A stretch of 13,171 nucleotides of DNA from Candidatus Stahliibacteriota bacterium (GCA_004376785.1 SOIY01000071.1:1-13171); one strand, 5' to 3'; shown: positions 1 to 7,310, counted from the first letter of the stretch. Notes: generated by a model not told the origin, from the sequence alone. Numbers and translations: made by a program.

Positions 1-12
1 CCGAAATAGGTG

Positions 13-60
13 TATTAAGAAATAAGCCCCACACATTACACATTCATAAATGTATGGGGC
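13..60 (-). terminator. Rho-independent terminator of the efflux operon
   Basis: Read on the minus strand, about 22 bases after the stop codon of the RND gene, there is a hairpin with a 12-bp stem. It starts GCCCCATACATT and pairs with AATGTGTGGGGC, with one G-T wobble and an 11-base loop. A T-rich stretch (TTATTTCTT) follows. This is the standard layout of an intrinsic terminator and marks the 3' end of the minus-strand operon. The plus-strand reading has no good T tract after the stem, so I call it one-directional. Confidence 0.85.
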
Positions 61-81
61 TGTTTGTTATATTATTAAATT

Positions 82-3000
82 TTATTCGCCGGCCCGTGCT
101 GGCTTTTTCTTTTTCCGCTCAAAGAGCGTATATAACACTGGAATAAAGACCAGTGTAAGGAAGGTTGAGACCATGAGCCCGCCGATGACCGAGCGTGCCA
201 TTGGTGCACGTAGCTCATTACCTGCACCGATCCCCAATGCCATGGGGATGAGGCCAAAACTCGTGGTGAGTGCGGTCATCAAAATCGGTCTGAGACGCAC
301 CCTGCCTGCCTCAACTACTGAATCGAACACGGACATACCTTGTCTTCTTCGCAGCTGGTTTACATAGGTAATATACACAATCGCATTGTTGACTACGATT
401 CCACCGAGTAATAACACACCCATGAGACTCTGCATATTGATCGTAGTACCGGTAAAGAAAAGCATCCACAGGACACCGATGATCGCAAGCGGAATCGTGA
501 ACATAATAATGAATGGTTCTTTAAATGATTCAAACTGGCCGACCATGATCATGTAGACGAGGGCAATGGCGAGCAGGATGACAAGACCCAAATCCCCAAA
601 CATTTCCATTTGCTGTTCAAACCCACCACCCATTTCAATCGTGAAATCAGCTGGTACTTGTGTATTATCCACAATCTTCTGGACTTCTCCTGCGACACTT
701 CCCATATCGCGTCCTTCGACACTGCCGGTGATACTAACGACGCGTTTATTATCTTCGTGTTTAATCTGTACTGGACCCACGGCGAGCGTATCCGTGATAA
801 AATTTTGCAAAGGTATTTCGCCGACAGGTGTAGTAATGGTCATCGAGGTAATCTTTTTGAGATCATTACGGTATTTCTTATCGAGCATGATTCTTATATT
901 ATATTCTTCTCCCTCTTGGCGGAACTGGCTTGCGACAACACCTTCAATACGGGAGCGCAAGACCGCACCGATCTGATATGGTGTGAGCCCAAAATTTGCT
1001 GCCTTTCTACGATCGATGATCAATCGATATTCAGGTTTGCCTTCGCCAATACTCGATTCGAGGTCCACGAGTCCTTTTATCTCTTTCATTTTTGCCATGA
1101 GTTTGTCAGATAAGTCTTGAGCCTTATCCAGGTCATAGCCGATGATTTTTACCTCGATCGCCGCACCACCGCCAAACATATGAAATTCACTGCCGCCAAA
1201 TGTTACCTTGAGTCCGGGAATAGCGTTCACTATCTTTGGCCTAAGGTCATGTTGGATCTGTTTTACTGAACGTTCACGTTTTTCACGGTACACAAGTTCA
1301 AGCCAGAGCTGTGCCGCATGTGGACCGGCTGTAGCCGCGAACAAACTCATAAATCCACCTGCACCACTACCAATCGATGTTGATATGATGTCAAGTTCAG
1401 GAATCTCTTCAACGATAATCTTTTCGAGTTTTTGAACAGCTGAATCAGTTACCCAGAGATTTGTGCCTACTGGCATCTCGGCATTGATAATGATTTCTCC
1501 TCGATCAATCTCAGGGCTCAACTCGGTGCCAATGAGTCCGAAGATAACCAAAAATAAACTTCCTATAAACACCGCAATAGTACCAAAGATGACTGTTTTT
1601 TTATGATTGAGTGCCCATCGTATGAGGCGCGTATAAATGCCTTCTAACCCTTCATAAAACCTGCCTAATTTTTGGGCAAACCCCTTACGCTCTTCTCTTC
1701 GTTTGATTGTGCGAAAACGCACTGAGAGCATCGGAATAATGGTCAAGGCAACAACAAGAGAGGAGATCAGGGCAAAGGTTACGGTCAGGGCAAGTTGCTT
1801 AAAGAAGATCGAGGCAAGACCACTAACCAATAAAAGGGGTAAAAATACCGCAACCGTGGTAAGGGTAGAAGCAGTGATCGCGGTTCCGACTTCTCGTGCT
1901 CCAACACTCGCAGCCTTTTCAGGCGCCTCACCCTTTTCTTTATGCCTGAAGATCGCCTCGAACACAACGATCGTTGAATCGAGCACCATGCCAATCGCTA
2001 CGGTCAGACCACCGAGTGAGATGATATTGAGACTCATATTAAATAAATACATGAAAAAGAGGGAGAAGAAGACGGCGATAGGAATAGCAATTGCCATATA
2101 AATAGTTGAACGGAAACTACCCAGGAACAAGAAGAGGATGATGATCGCAAGGATTGCTCCGAAAATCAAGGTTTGAGCAGTACTGCGCACTGAGCGCATA
2201 ATAAAATCTGCCTGGTTAAAGATAATGCCAATTTTAATACCAGGAGGAAGGTCTTTCTGGATTTTTCCAAGTTCATTCACAACACTGATGCCCACGTTTG
2301 CGGCATTGACACCGGTTCTCTTCTGCACCATAGCCCATATCGAAGGAACACCATTGGTGCGTGATATTGCACTCGTTTCTGATGCCTGGAACCGAACCTC
2401 GGCTATCTGTGATAATAGGATAAATATGCCATTATTACTGCCCACCACAGTGTTGCGTATTTCATCGAGGTTATCGTATTGCCCTATCGTACGAAGAATA
2501 TAAACTTTTTTCTCGGTTTCTATATTTCCTAATGGGTAGTTGACATTTTGTGCTTGCAAAGCATTGATGACCTGATCCGGTGTAATTCCTGTGCCTTTGA
2601 GCTTGAGTGGGTCAAGGATTATTTGAATTTCCCGAAATGTTTCACTCATTGCATATGAGGCAGCAACACCACCGACACGCTGCAACTTGTCGGCAACGTC
2701 TTCGGCAATCTCATCCAATTCGAGTGGGGCGATGTCTCCTCCAATAGTGTACATGACCACGGGTTGCTGAGAGATATCAAATTTAAAGATTAATGGATAA
2801 TCTGCATCCTCGGGGAAATAGGGCAGGAGAACCCCGAGTATGTCGCGGACATCATTTGATGCTGCATCAAGGTCTGCGCCCCAGTCAAACTCGAGAATGA
2901 TCATTGAAATATTTTCTGAAGTGCTCGATGTTATCGCATTGAGATTGTTAACGGTTCCTAATGACTTTTCGAGTGGGTCGGTTACCATTGTCTCTATCTC

Positions 3001-3174
3001 TTCAGGACCTGCACCAGGATAACTCGTCATGACGATCATCATGGGAAACGTGATATCGGGATATAGAGCAACCGGAAGGTTTGTGACCGAGATGAAGCCA
3101 AAAAGAATAATTCCTAAAAAGACCATGGAGACGGCGAGTGGTCGTTTTATTGATACATCAGTGATATTCATCAT
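82..3174 (-). CDS. RND-family efflux transporter, inner membrane subunit (AcrB/HAE1-like, MMPL/ACR_tran)
   Basis: This is a 1030-residue inner membrane transporter of the AcrB-like RND superfamily, close to the usual family length. TM1 is near residues 12-31, and TM2-TM6 fall at about 335-485. A short amphipathic linker leads to TM7 near 528-548, and TM8-TM12 fall at about 862-1016. Two large periplasmic loops (about 32-334 and 550-860) carry the porter and docking domains. Family landmarks are the N-terminal ITDVSIKRPLAV, LPVALYPDI near 33-41, the TM4 segment GMVLDSTIVVFE (395-406), GQFESFKEP (879-887) and GIVVNNAIV (925-933). AcrB has Asp-Asp in TM4 and Lys in TM10; here they read Asp399-Ser400 and Asn929. 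It should export amphiphilic compounds or lipids using an ion gradient; the substrate cannot be read from sequence. The start overlaps the adaptor stop (ATGA). A second ATG one codon later has better spacing to AAGGAG and may be the real start. Confidence 0.95.
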   Translation of the reverse strand: MMNITDVSIKRPLAVSMVFLGIILFGFISVTNLPVALYPDITFPMMIVMTSYPGAGPEEIETMVTDPLEKSLGTVNNLNAITSSTSENISMIILEFDWGADLDAASNDVRDILGVLLPYFPEDADYPLIFKFDISQQPVVMYTIGGDIAPLELDEIAEDVADKLQRVGGVAASYAMSETFREIQIILDPLKLKGTGITPDQVINALQAQNVNYPLGNIETEKKVYILRTIGQYDNLDEIRNTVVGSNNGIFILLSQIAEVRFQASETSAISRTNGVPSIWAMVQKRTGVNAANVGISVVNELGKIQKDLPPGIKIGIIFNQADFIMRSVRSTAQTLIFGAILAIIILFLFLGSFRSTIYMAIAIPIAVFFSLFFMYLFNMSLNIISLGGLTVAIGMVLDSTIVVFEAIFRHKEKGEAPEKAASVGAREVGTAITASTLTTVAVFLPLLLVSGLASIFFKQLALTVTFALISSLVVALTIIPMLSVRFRTIKRREERKGFAQKLGRFYEGLEGIYTRLIRWALNHKKTVIFGTIAVFIGSLFLVIFGLIGTELSPEIDRGEIIINAEMPVGTNLWVTDSAVQKLEKIIVEEIPELDIISTSIGSGAGGFMSLFAATAGPHAAQLWLELVYREKRERSVKQIQHDLRPKIVNAIPGLKVTFGGSEFHMFGGGAAIEVKIIGYDLDKAQDLSDKLMAKMKEIKGLVDLESSIGEGKPEYRLIIDRRKAANFGLTPYQIGAVLRSRIEGVVASQFRQEGEEYNIRIMLDKKYRNDLKKITSMTITTPVGEIPLQNFITDTLAVGPVQIKHEDNKRVVSITGSVEGRDMGSVAGEVQKIVDNTQVPADFTIEMGGGFEQQMEMFGDLGLVILLAIALVYMIMVGQFESFKEPFIIMFTIPLAIIGVLWMLFFTGTTINMQSLMGVLLLGGIVVNNAIVYITYVNQLRRRQGMSVFDSVVEAGRVRLRPILMTALTTSFGLIPMALGIGAGNELRAPMARSVIGGLMVSTFLTLVFIPVLYTLFERKKKKPARAGE

Positions 3175-4055
3175 TCACTCCTTGGTATTGGATTAACCTT
3201 TTCTCCTCCAGCAAGTCTTTCCTGTCCGATAACGATTACGGGTTCGCCTTGTGATAGACCTTGGAGAATTTCGACATTCTCATCACCGATGATCCCTACT
3301 ACAACATCCCTGCGTACGGCAGTGCTATCTTTGACAATAAAGAGATAACTGTCTAACAGGGCATGTTTTGGGATGGAAAGGACATCATCTTTCTCATCAA
3401 GATTTATTGTGATGCGTGCAGTCATTCCAGGTCTCAGTATTTTCTTGGGGTTATTGATGACTGCCTTGGCACTGATGGTGTGCGTCATCGGGTCGATAAC
3501 CGGGCTGATTTCTGAGACCTTGCCCTTGAAGAGTTGACCGGGCAAGGCGTCAATTTCTATATCGACTTTCTGTGATTTGCTGATGGCCCCTCCCCGCACT
3601 TCGGAGAGGTTGAATTCGACCTTTACCTTTGAATATTCAACGATCAGTACTACTGATGTTTGTGGGTTAATCATTGAGCCGACATCAACTAAGATTTTTC
3701 CAACATTACCGCTAATCGGTGATTTGATATTTCCTTCTTCGTATTCAAACCCTATGGACTCGTTGCGTACTGCCATGAGGTTATTGTTTTTTGATACGTA
3801 TGAACCCTCTTTGACAAAGATTCTCGTGACCCGGCCGCTTGTTTCTGGAAAAACTTGAGCAGTTTTGTTTGCCTTGATTGTACCGAGTACCTCGCACGTA
3901 CTTCGAACAGTTCCCTTTGAGACCGGTACAACCTCAACCGGAATTATTTTTTCGCTTTGTTCAGTCTGGACGTCTTTTTTTGATGTACCTATTCTGATCA
4001 TCACTGCTGCAATTATAACAACGACGATGATAAGTATAATTAATACTTTACGCAT
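3171..4055 (-). CDS. RND efflux periplasmic adaptor (membrane fusion protein), hairpin-less
   Basis: This 294-residue protein is the periplasmic adaptor that links the RND transporter to the outer membrane channel. An uncleaved anchor or signal segment spans about residues 3-20. There is no lipobox cysteine, so it is probably membrane-anchored by that helix. The two lipoyl half-motifs lie at about 67-98 (with GRVTRIFVKEGSYVSKNN) and 108-140 (with IKSPISGNVGKILVDVGSMI). A beta-barrel domain follows at about 145-220, and a membrane-proximal domain at 225-290. Only about ten residues join the lipoyl halves, where AcrA-type adaptors carry a long coiled-coil hairpin; this explains the short length (typical members are about 350-400). 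The start codon directly abuts the tolC-type stop (TAA then ATG), with GAGGAGG in the end of that gene, which suggests translational coupling. The stop overlaps the transporter start. Confidence 0.93.
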   Translation of the reverse strand: MRKVLIILIIVVVIIAAVMIRIGTSKKDVQTEQSEKIIPVEVVPVSKGTVRSTCEVLGTIKANKTAQVFPETSGRVTRIFVKEGSYVSKNNNLMAVRNESIGFEYEEGNIKSPISGNVGKILVDVGSMINPQTSVVLIVEYSKVKVEFNLSEVRGGAISKSQKVDIEIDALPGQLFKGKVSEISPVIDPMTHTISAKAVINNPKKILRPGMTARITINLDEKDDVLSIPKHALLDSYLFIVKDSTAVRRDVVVGIIGDENVEILQGLSQGEPVIVIGQERLAGGEKVNPIPRSE

Positions 4056-5327
4056 TTATTCCTCCTCACCAATTGCCTTATAAATTTCGGCTTTTGATGT
4101 ATAGTATTTTTTTAATACCTCGAGATAATTTATTTTTGCTCGCATTAAGGCAAGCTGTGTATCCATATATTCAAGATTTGTTGCCAGACCATTTTGATAT
4201 CGCGTCTCGATAATTTCAAAAACCTTTTCAGCCTGACCCATATTTTCTTTAGCTGTAACAGTTGCCTCGTTTGCCGCCATAAGATTCAAATATCCTTGTT
4301 TCACCTCAAGGGTAATTGCCCTTTCTAAATTATCAAACACCAGTCCTGCTTCTTTTATTTCAAGTGCTGCCTGTTTATATTGGTATAAATTTTTGAATCC
4401 AGTGAATAATGGCCATTCAAAACCAAGATTAAATGTAATATTTGACCCCCATTCATTTCCAGCAAACCCGAAGGGCTTTGTGTAATCGTATGTAGCACCC
4501 CCAACAAATGTAGGAAGATTTGCTCTACGTGCAATAGCCTGGCTTAATTTCGTGATGTTTTCAATACTTTTTAGATTTTTTAATTCAATGCGATTCTCGA
4601 GTGCATAATCTATTAATTCTTCAATGTTAAAAGCATGGTCCGCCATTTTCAATTCACCAGTAACTCCAAATTCATTATCTAATGGCATACCCAGAAGCAT
4701 CTTAAATCCTTCTTTCGCAAGCTTTAATGCATTCTCTGCCCTAATTGCTTCTGGTTTAAGATTTGCCACCTGGACCTGAGCGCGCAAAAGCTCAGACCGG
4801 GGCACAAGTCCAGCCTTATATCTTGTTTCTACTACTGTCTCATGTCTTTTGAGCTGGGCTAAACTCTCTCTTGCAAGCTGAACCAGCTCTTCAATAACCA
4901 AAAGACCATAGAATGCATCGGTTACTGAATAACGTATTTCCTGCTTTCTTCGGACTAGATTGAGTTCTACAATCCTTTTTCCAATACCAGAAATCTTATA
5001 GGCATTATAGATCTTTCCCCAGGAAAAAATGACCTGCTGCAATGAAATCGATAAACTGTAATTTTCGCTCTGACCCAAGGGCACAGACATGCCTTCGAAA
5101 TCTATTACTGGTATATCAGTTATATAGGCGTACCCACCACGCGCATTAATCGAAGGATAGAAAGCAGACAGTGCCTCGCCAACCTGCGCCTGAGATTTTT
5201 CAAACTCAACCTGTAACTGTTCGATCTCTATATTATTCTCCAGCGCATAGTCGATTGCTTTATCAAGTGTAAAATGAAGTGTATCAAGATCTGCCACACC
5301 TATTAATAAAGTTAAAATTATTAACAT
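4056..5327 (-). CDS. TolC-family outer membrane efflux channel (OEP)
   Basis: This 423-residue protein is the outer membrane exit duct of the tripartite pump. It has a short hydrophobic N-terminus (MLIILTLLIGVA) that fits a signal peptide. Two structurally repeated OEP halves follow at about residues 18-215 and 230-418. Each half has long amphipathic helices, for example the stretch with LARESLAQLKRHETVVETRYKAG and the C-terminal counterpart with VFEIIETRYQNGLATNLEYMD. Between the helices are beta segments such as YSLSISLQQVIFSWGK and NLGFEWPLFTGFKN. The paired motifs TRYKAGLVPRSELLRAQ and TRYQNGLATNLEYMDTQ mark the internal duplication typical of TolC. An in-frame stop four codons upstream fixes the start, and AGGAGG sits 6 bases before the ATG. 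It lies 20 bases after the beta-barrel gene and directly before the adaptor, the usual order for a complete efflux set. Confidence 0.93.
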   Translation of the reverse strand: MLIILTLLIGVADLDTLHFTLDKAIDYALENNIEIEQLQVEFEKSQAQVGEALSAFYPSINARGGYAYITDIPVIDFEGMSVPLGQSENYSLSISLQQVIFSWGKIYNAYKISGIGKRIVELNLVRRKQEIRYSVTDAFYGLLVIEELVQLARESLAQLKRHETVVETRYKAGLVPRSELLRAQVQVANLKPEAIRAENALKLAKEGFKMLLGMPLDNEFGVTGELKMADHAFNIEELIDYALENRIELKNLKSIENITKLSQAIARRANLPTFVGGATYDYTKPFGFAGNEWGSNITFNLGFEWPLFTGFKNLYQYKQAALEIKEAGLVFDNLERAITLEVKQGYLNLMAANEATVTAKENMGQAEKVFEIIETRYQNGLATNLEYMDTQLALMRAKINYLEVLKKYYTSKAEIYKAIGEEE

Positions 5328-5347
5328 TATTGCCTCCTAAAAGTTCA

Positions 5348-5941
5348 TTATGGTATGATTATTTTTAGACCGATACCATTTTCCCATAGTTTTTCGTCTT
5401 TGTCTTCAAAACCGTATTTATAAATGTCTGCGCTCGCAATGTAATTGTATCGTGTCACATATTCTAAAGCGATGAACTTAAATGGTTTAACCTGAAGGGT
5501 AAATCCTCCGACAAAACCAATATCTTTCTCATCCACGGGTTCTCCAGGAACAAATTCAATGAATTCGCCGCTTTCATCAAAGCCTTTCCAGAAATATAAG
5601 CCAAAACCTGTTTCCGGAGAAACATGTAGCCAATCTAATTTCAGAAATGGAAGAATATTAAAACTGGCACAGAGTGTGAGTGGAATGTACTCATAAATAT
5701 AAGTGTATTGATCAAAAGGAATATCGTATTTTAGTTTACTACCTCTCAATTTTAATCCTATATTCGGTATGAAATTATGTATTGCAATCTCGCCGCCTAT
5801 GTTCCATTGATCCTTAGAAATTTCAGCATCCTGATACAAAATATATGATGAGTAATTTGCGCCAATAGAAAATTGCACTTTATTACTTCCCTGAATTAAA
5901 CAAGTAAGCATAACTAAACTGGATAAAAATGCGGGAAACAT
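5348..5941 (-). CDS. Predicted small outer membrane beta-barrel protein, function unknown
   Basis: I do not recognise a named family for this 197-residue protein. The N-terminus (MFPAFLSSLVMLTCLIQG) looks like a signal peptide. The single Cys is not preceded by a small residue at -1, so a lipoprotein is unlikely. The rest alternates hydrophobic and polar residues in short stretches rich in Tyr, Phe, Ile and Gly, such as VQFSIGANYSSYILY, WNIGGEIAIH, NIGLKLRGSKLKY, IPLTLCASFNIL, FVGGFTLQVKPFKFIALEY and ENGIGLKIIIP. This suggests an approximately eight-stranded outer membrane barrel of the OmpA/OmpW/OmpX size class, which is inference. It begins one base after the tetR stop with AAGGAGG four bases before the ATG, and lies 20 bases upstream of the TolC-type gene. 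It is therefore almost certainly co-transcribed with the pump and could be an accessory porin or envelope sensor. Confidence 0.7.
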   Translation of the reverse strand: MFPAFLSSLVMLTCLIQGSNKVQFSIGANYSSYILYQDAEISKDQWNIGGEIAIHNFIPNIGLKLRGSKLKYDIPFDQYTYIYEYIPLTLCASFNILPFLKLDWLHVSPETGFGLYFWKGFDESGEFIEFVPGEPVDEKDIGFVGGFTLQVKPFKFIALEYVTRYNYIASADIYKYGFEDKDEKLWENGIGLKIIIP

Positions 5942-5942
5942 C

Positions 5943-6527
5943 CTACCTCCTTTTTTTCAAACCATTAAAAAATAACTCGAGAGTTGCATTTTTTTCCACA
6001 GACATACCAGGCATAAAAAATTGAGCAAAAAAGCCTGTGCGTATGGTGTTGAGAAAATACAATGCAGCAAGCCGTGGATTCACTTTTCGGAATTCCTTTT
6101 TCTTAATACCATCTTCAATAATCTGAGCAATGAGTGTTATCATTTCTTCGATACGAATGAAAATTATCGGTTTTATAGCCTTCATGATTCTTCTCGTTAA
6201 ATTAATATTCTCTATGGAAAACATCGGAAACGAACTTTTGAATTTTACCATATAATTTATCCACTCATCAGCAGTTCTTTGTAACATCTCTGTGCTTGTG
6301 AGATCCTCCTTATGGATTTTCTGCAGATACTCCATCGCTGTTACAAAATGTTCCTCAATAACACTAATATAAAGTGATGGCTTATCCTTGAAATACAAAT
6401 ATGCCGTGCCTTTAGCAATCTTTGCCGCTTTAGCAATGTCATCAACCGTTGTCTCGTAAAATCCCTTCTTGGCAAACAACTTTATTGCTGCATCAATTAT
6501 TTTCTTTCTCAAATTCTTTCTTCGCAT
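5943..6527 (-). CDS. TetR/AcrR-family transcriptional regulator
   Basis: This 194-residue one-component regulator fits the family length. The N-terminal DNA-binding domain covers about residues 7-52: KKIIDAAIKLFAKKGFYETT, then VDDIAKAAKIAKGTAYLYFKDKPSLY. The helix-turn-helix signature (DIAKAAKIAKGTAYLYFKDK) matches the TetR family closely. The C-terminal part (about 60-190) is helical and divergent, as expected for a ligand-binding and dimerisation domain; the ligand cannot be inferred. It is the first gene of the efflux operon, one base before the beta-barrel gene. A strong promoter and a 16-bp palindrome sit directly in front of its start codon, so autorepression that also silences the pump is the simplest model. 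No Shine-Dalgarno sequence precedes the ATG, because the palindrome occupies that place. Confidence 0.93.
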   Translation of the reverse strand: MRRKNLRKKIIDAAIKLFAKKGFYETTVDDIAKAAKIAKGTAYLYFKDKPSLYISVIEEHFVTAMEYLQKIHKEDLTSTEMLQRTADEWINYMVKFKSSFPMFSIENINLTRRIMKAIKPIIFIRIEEMITLIAQIIEDGIKKKEFRKVNPRLAALYFLNTIRTGFFAQFFMPGMSVEKNATLELFFNGLKKRR

Positions 6528-6543
6528 CTGACTGACCAGTCAG
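6528..6543. promoter_or_regulatory. Probable TetR operator palindrome (CTGACT-N4-AGTCAG)
   Basis: The sequence CTGACTGACCAGTCAG is a 16-bp inverted repeat with perfect 6-bp arms and a 4-bp centre. It lies between the -10 box of the tetR promoter and the tetR start codon and touches the ATG. The expected transcription start falls inside it. Many TetR-family operators are palindromes of this form with a TGAC...GTCA core. Its position would block initiation at the promoter for the whole five-gene operon. Assigning it to this regulator is inference from adjacency. Confidence 0.75.
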
Positions 6544-6545
6544 AC

Positions 6546-6573
6546 AGTATAGCCAAAATTCAAAAAATGTCAA
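6546..6573 (-). promoter_or_regulatory. Sigma70-type promoter of the tetR-efflux operon
   Basis: On the minus strand, TTGACA (6573-6568) is separated by 16 bases from TATACT (6551-6546). These are near-consensus -35 and -10 boxes. The expected start of transcription is around 6538-6540, only about a dozen bases before the tetR ATG at 6527, and lies inside the palindrome. The transcript would have a very short leader without a ribosome binding site. No other good promoter is visible within the operon. Confidence 0.75.
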
Positions 6574-6586
6574 TAGGGTATTTTTA

Positions 6587-6633
6587 CTTATCTGTCCTAC
6601 GTTATAACAAGCAGATTAGCCCTACACTAGTGT
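6587..6633. promoter_or_regulatory. Inverted repeats between the divergent promoters
   Basis: Between the two outward-facing promoters lies an imperfect inverted repeat, CTTATCTG (6587-6594) and CAGATTAG (6612-6619), matching at 7 of 8 positions. It encloses the perfect palindrome GTTATAAC (6601-6608), which is almost concentric with it. A second perfect palindrome, ACACTAGTGT (6624-6633), touches the -35 box of the plus-strand promoter. Such symmetry in a divergent control region suggests protein binding sites, possibly for the Crp-family protein encoded next door. The binding protein is not identifiable from the sequence. Confidence 0.4.
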
Positions 6634-6660
6634 TGACATTAATCCATTTTTAATTAAAAT
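6633..6660 (+). promoter_or_regulatory. Sigma70-type promoter of the Crp-family gene
   Basis: TTGACA (6633-6638) is followed after 16 bases by TAAAAT (6655-6660). The predicted transcription start is near 6667, so the leader would be only about 11 bases and would consist mostly of the Shine-Dalgarno sequence AAGGAGG (6667-6673). The perfect -35 box makes this a good candidate, although the A/T-rich surroundings make the exact -10 uncertain. Confidence 0.6.
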
Positions 6661-6677
6661 AGTAAAAAGGAGGATGT

Positions 6678-7310
6678 ATGGTAGAAGGAATGGAAAAGAA
6701 ACTTAATCCGGGTGAAGTTTTATTTAACGAAGACGACAAAGGCGATGTTATGTATCTTATTCGTGAGGGTAAAATTAAAATTACCAAAGGAAAAGGTGAA
6801 GACGAAAAAGTACTTGCAGTATTAAAAGAAGGAGACTTTTTTGGTGAAATGGCTATTATTGATGACTCACCCAGGTCGGCTTCGGCAATTGCAGCAACCT
6901 CAGTATCACTTTTAGTTATTGATAAAGAAACATTTACATCAAAGATTAAAGAAAATCCATTAATCGAGTATATTTTGGAGACGCTTTCAAGAAGATTAAG
7001 AACAACAGATGAGCAAATCAGGCTTTTGACGATAAAGAGTGAAGAACGAAGGGTTGTTGCCTACATCATTACTAAAGCCAAAGAAACAGGTAAGAAGACT
7101 GACCTTGGTATTGAAATTACACCATTTTCCTATGAAAATGTCTCGTATATAACTGGTATTGATCAAAGTAAGATTAATAACTATATTAGAAATTTGGAAA
7201 AGGCAAACCTCGTTTCAGTAAAGGATAACACCATGATCCTCAAGGGCATTGAAGATTTAGATGACTATCTAAGATATATTGCATTGAAGGAAAAATTCGA
7301 AAAACCATAA
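6678..7310 (+). CDS. Crp/Fnr-family transcriptional regulator with cyclic nucleotide-binding domain
   Basis: This 210-residue protein fits the Crp/Fnr family length. An N-terminal cNMP-binding beta-roll spans about residues 10-90 (GEVLFNEDDKGDVMYLIREGKIKI). Its phosphate-binding cassette FGEMAIIDDSPRSASA covers 55-70 and keeps Glu57, Arg66 and Ser67, equivalent to the cAMP contacts of E. coli CRP. It may therefore bind a cyclic nucleotide. A dimerisation helix spans about 92-120, and a C-terminal winged helix-turn-helix about 122-190 with recognition region YENVSYITGIDQSKINNYIRNLEKANLV. It lacks the N-terminal cysteine cluster of FNR, so oxygen sensing by an Fe-S cluster is not expected. AAGGAGG lies four bases before the ATG at 6678. 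An in-frame ATG at 6690 is a weaker alternative. It is transcribed away from the tetR operon and lies 66 bases before prfA. Confidence 0.92.
   Translation: MVEGMEKKLNPGEVLFNEDDKGDVMYLIREGKIKITKGKGEDEKVLAVLKEGDFFGEMAIIDDSPRSASAIAATSVSLLVIDKETFTSKIKENPLIEYILETLSRRLRTTDEQIRLLTIKSEERRVVAYIITKAKETGKKTDLGIEITPFSYENVSYITGIDQSKINNYIRNLEKANLVSVKDNTMILKGIEDLDDYLRYIALKEKFEKP

Noticed and set aside
50..367. Plus-strand open frame of 105 codons at the window start
   Set aside because: It starts inside the terminator hairpin and runs antisense to the end of the RND gene, and its translation has no recognisable family.
566..976. Plus-strand open frame of 136 codons opposite the RND gene
   Set aside because: It lies wholly inside the transporter gene on the other strand, shows no domain and has no ribosome binding site. 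The same holds for the other plus-strand frames at 610-1113, 1208-1435, 1703-2101, 2225-2503 and 3577-3858.
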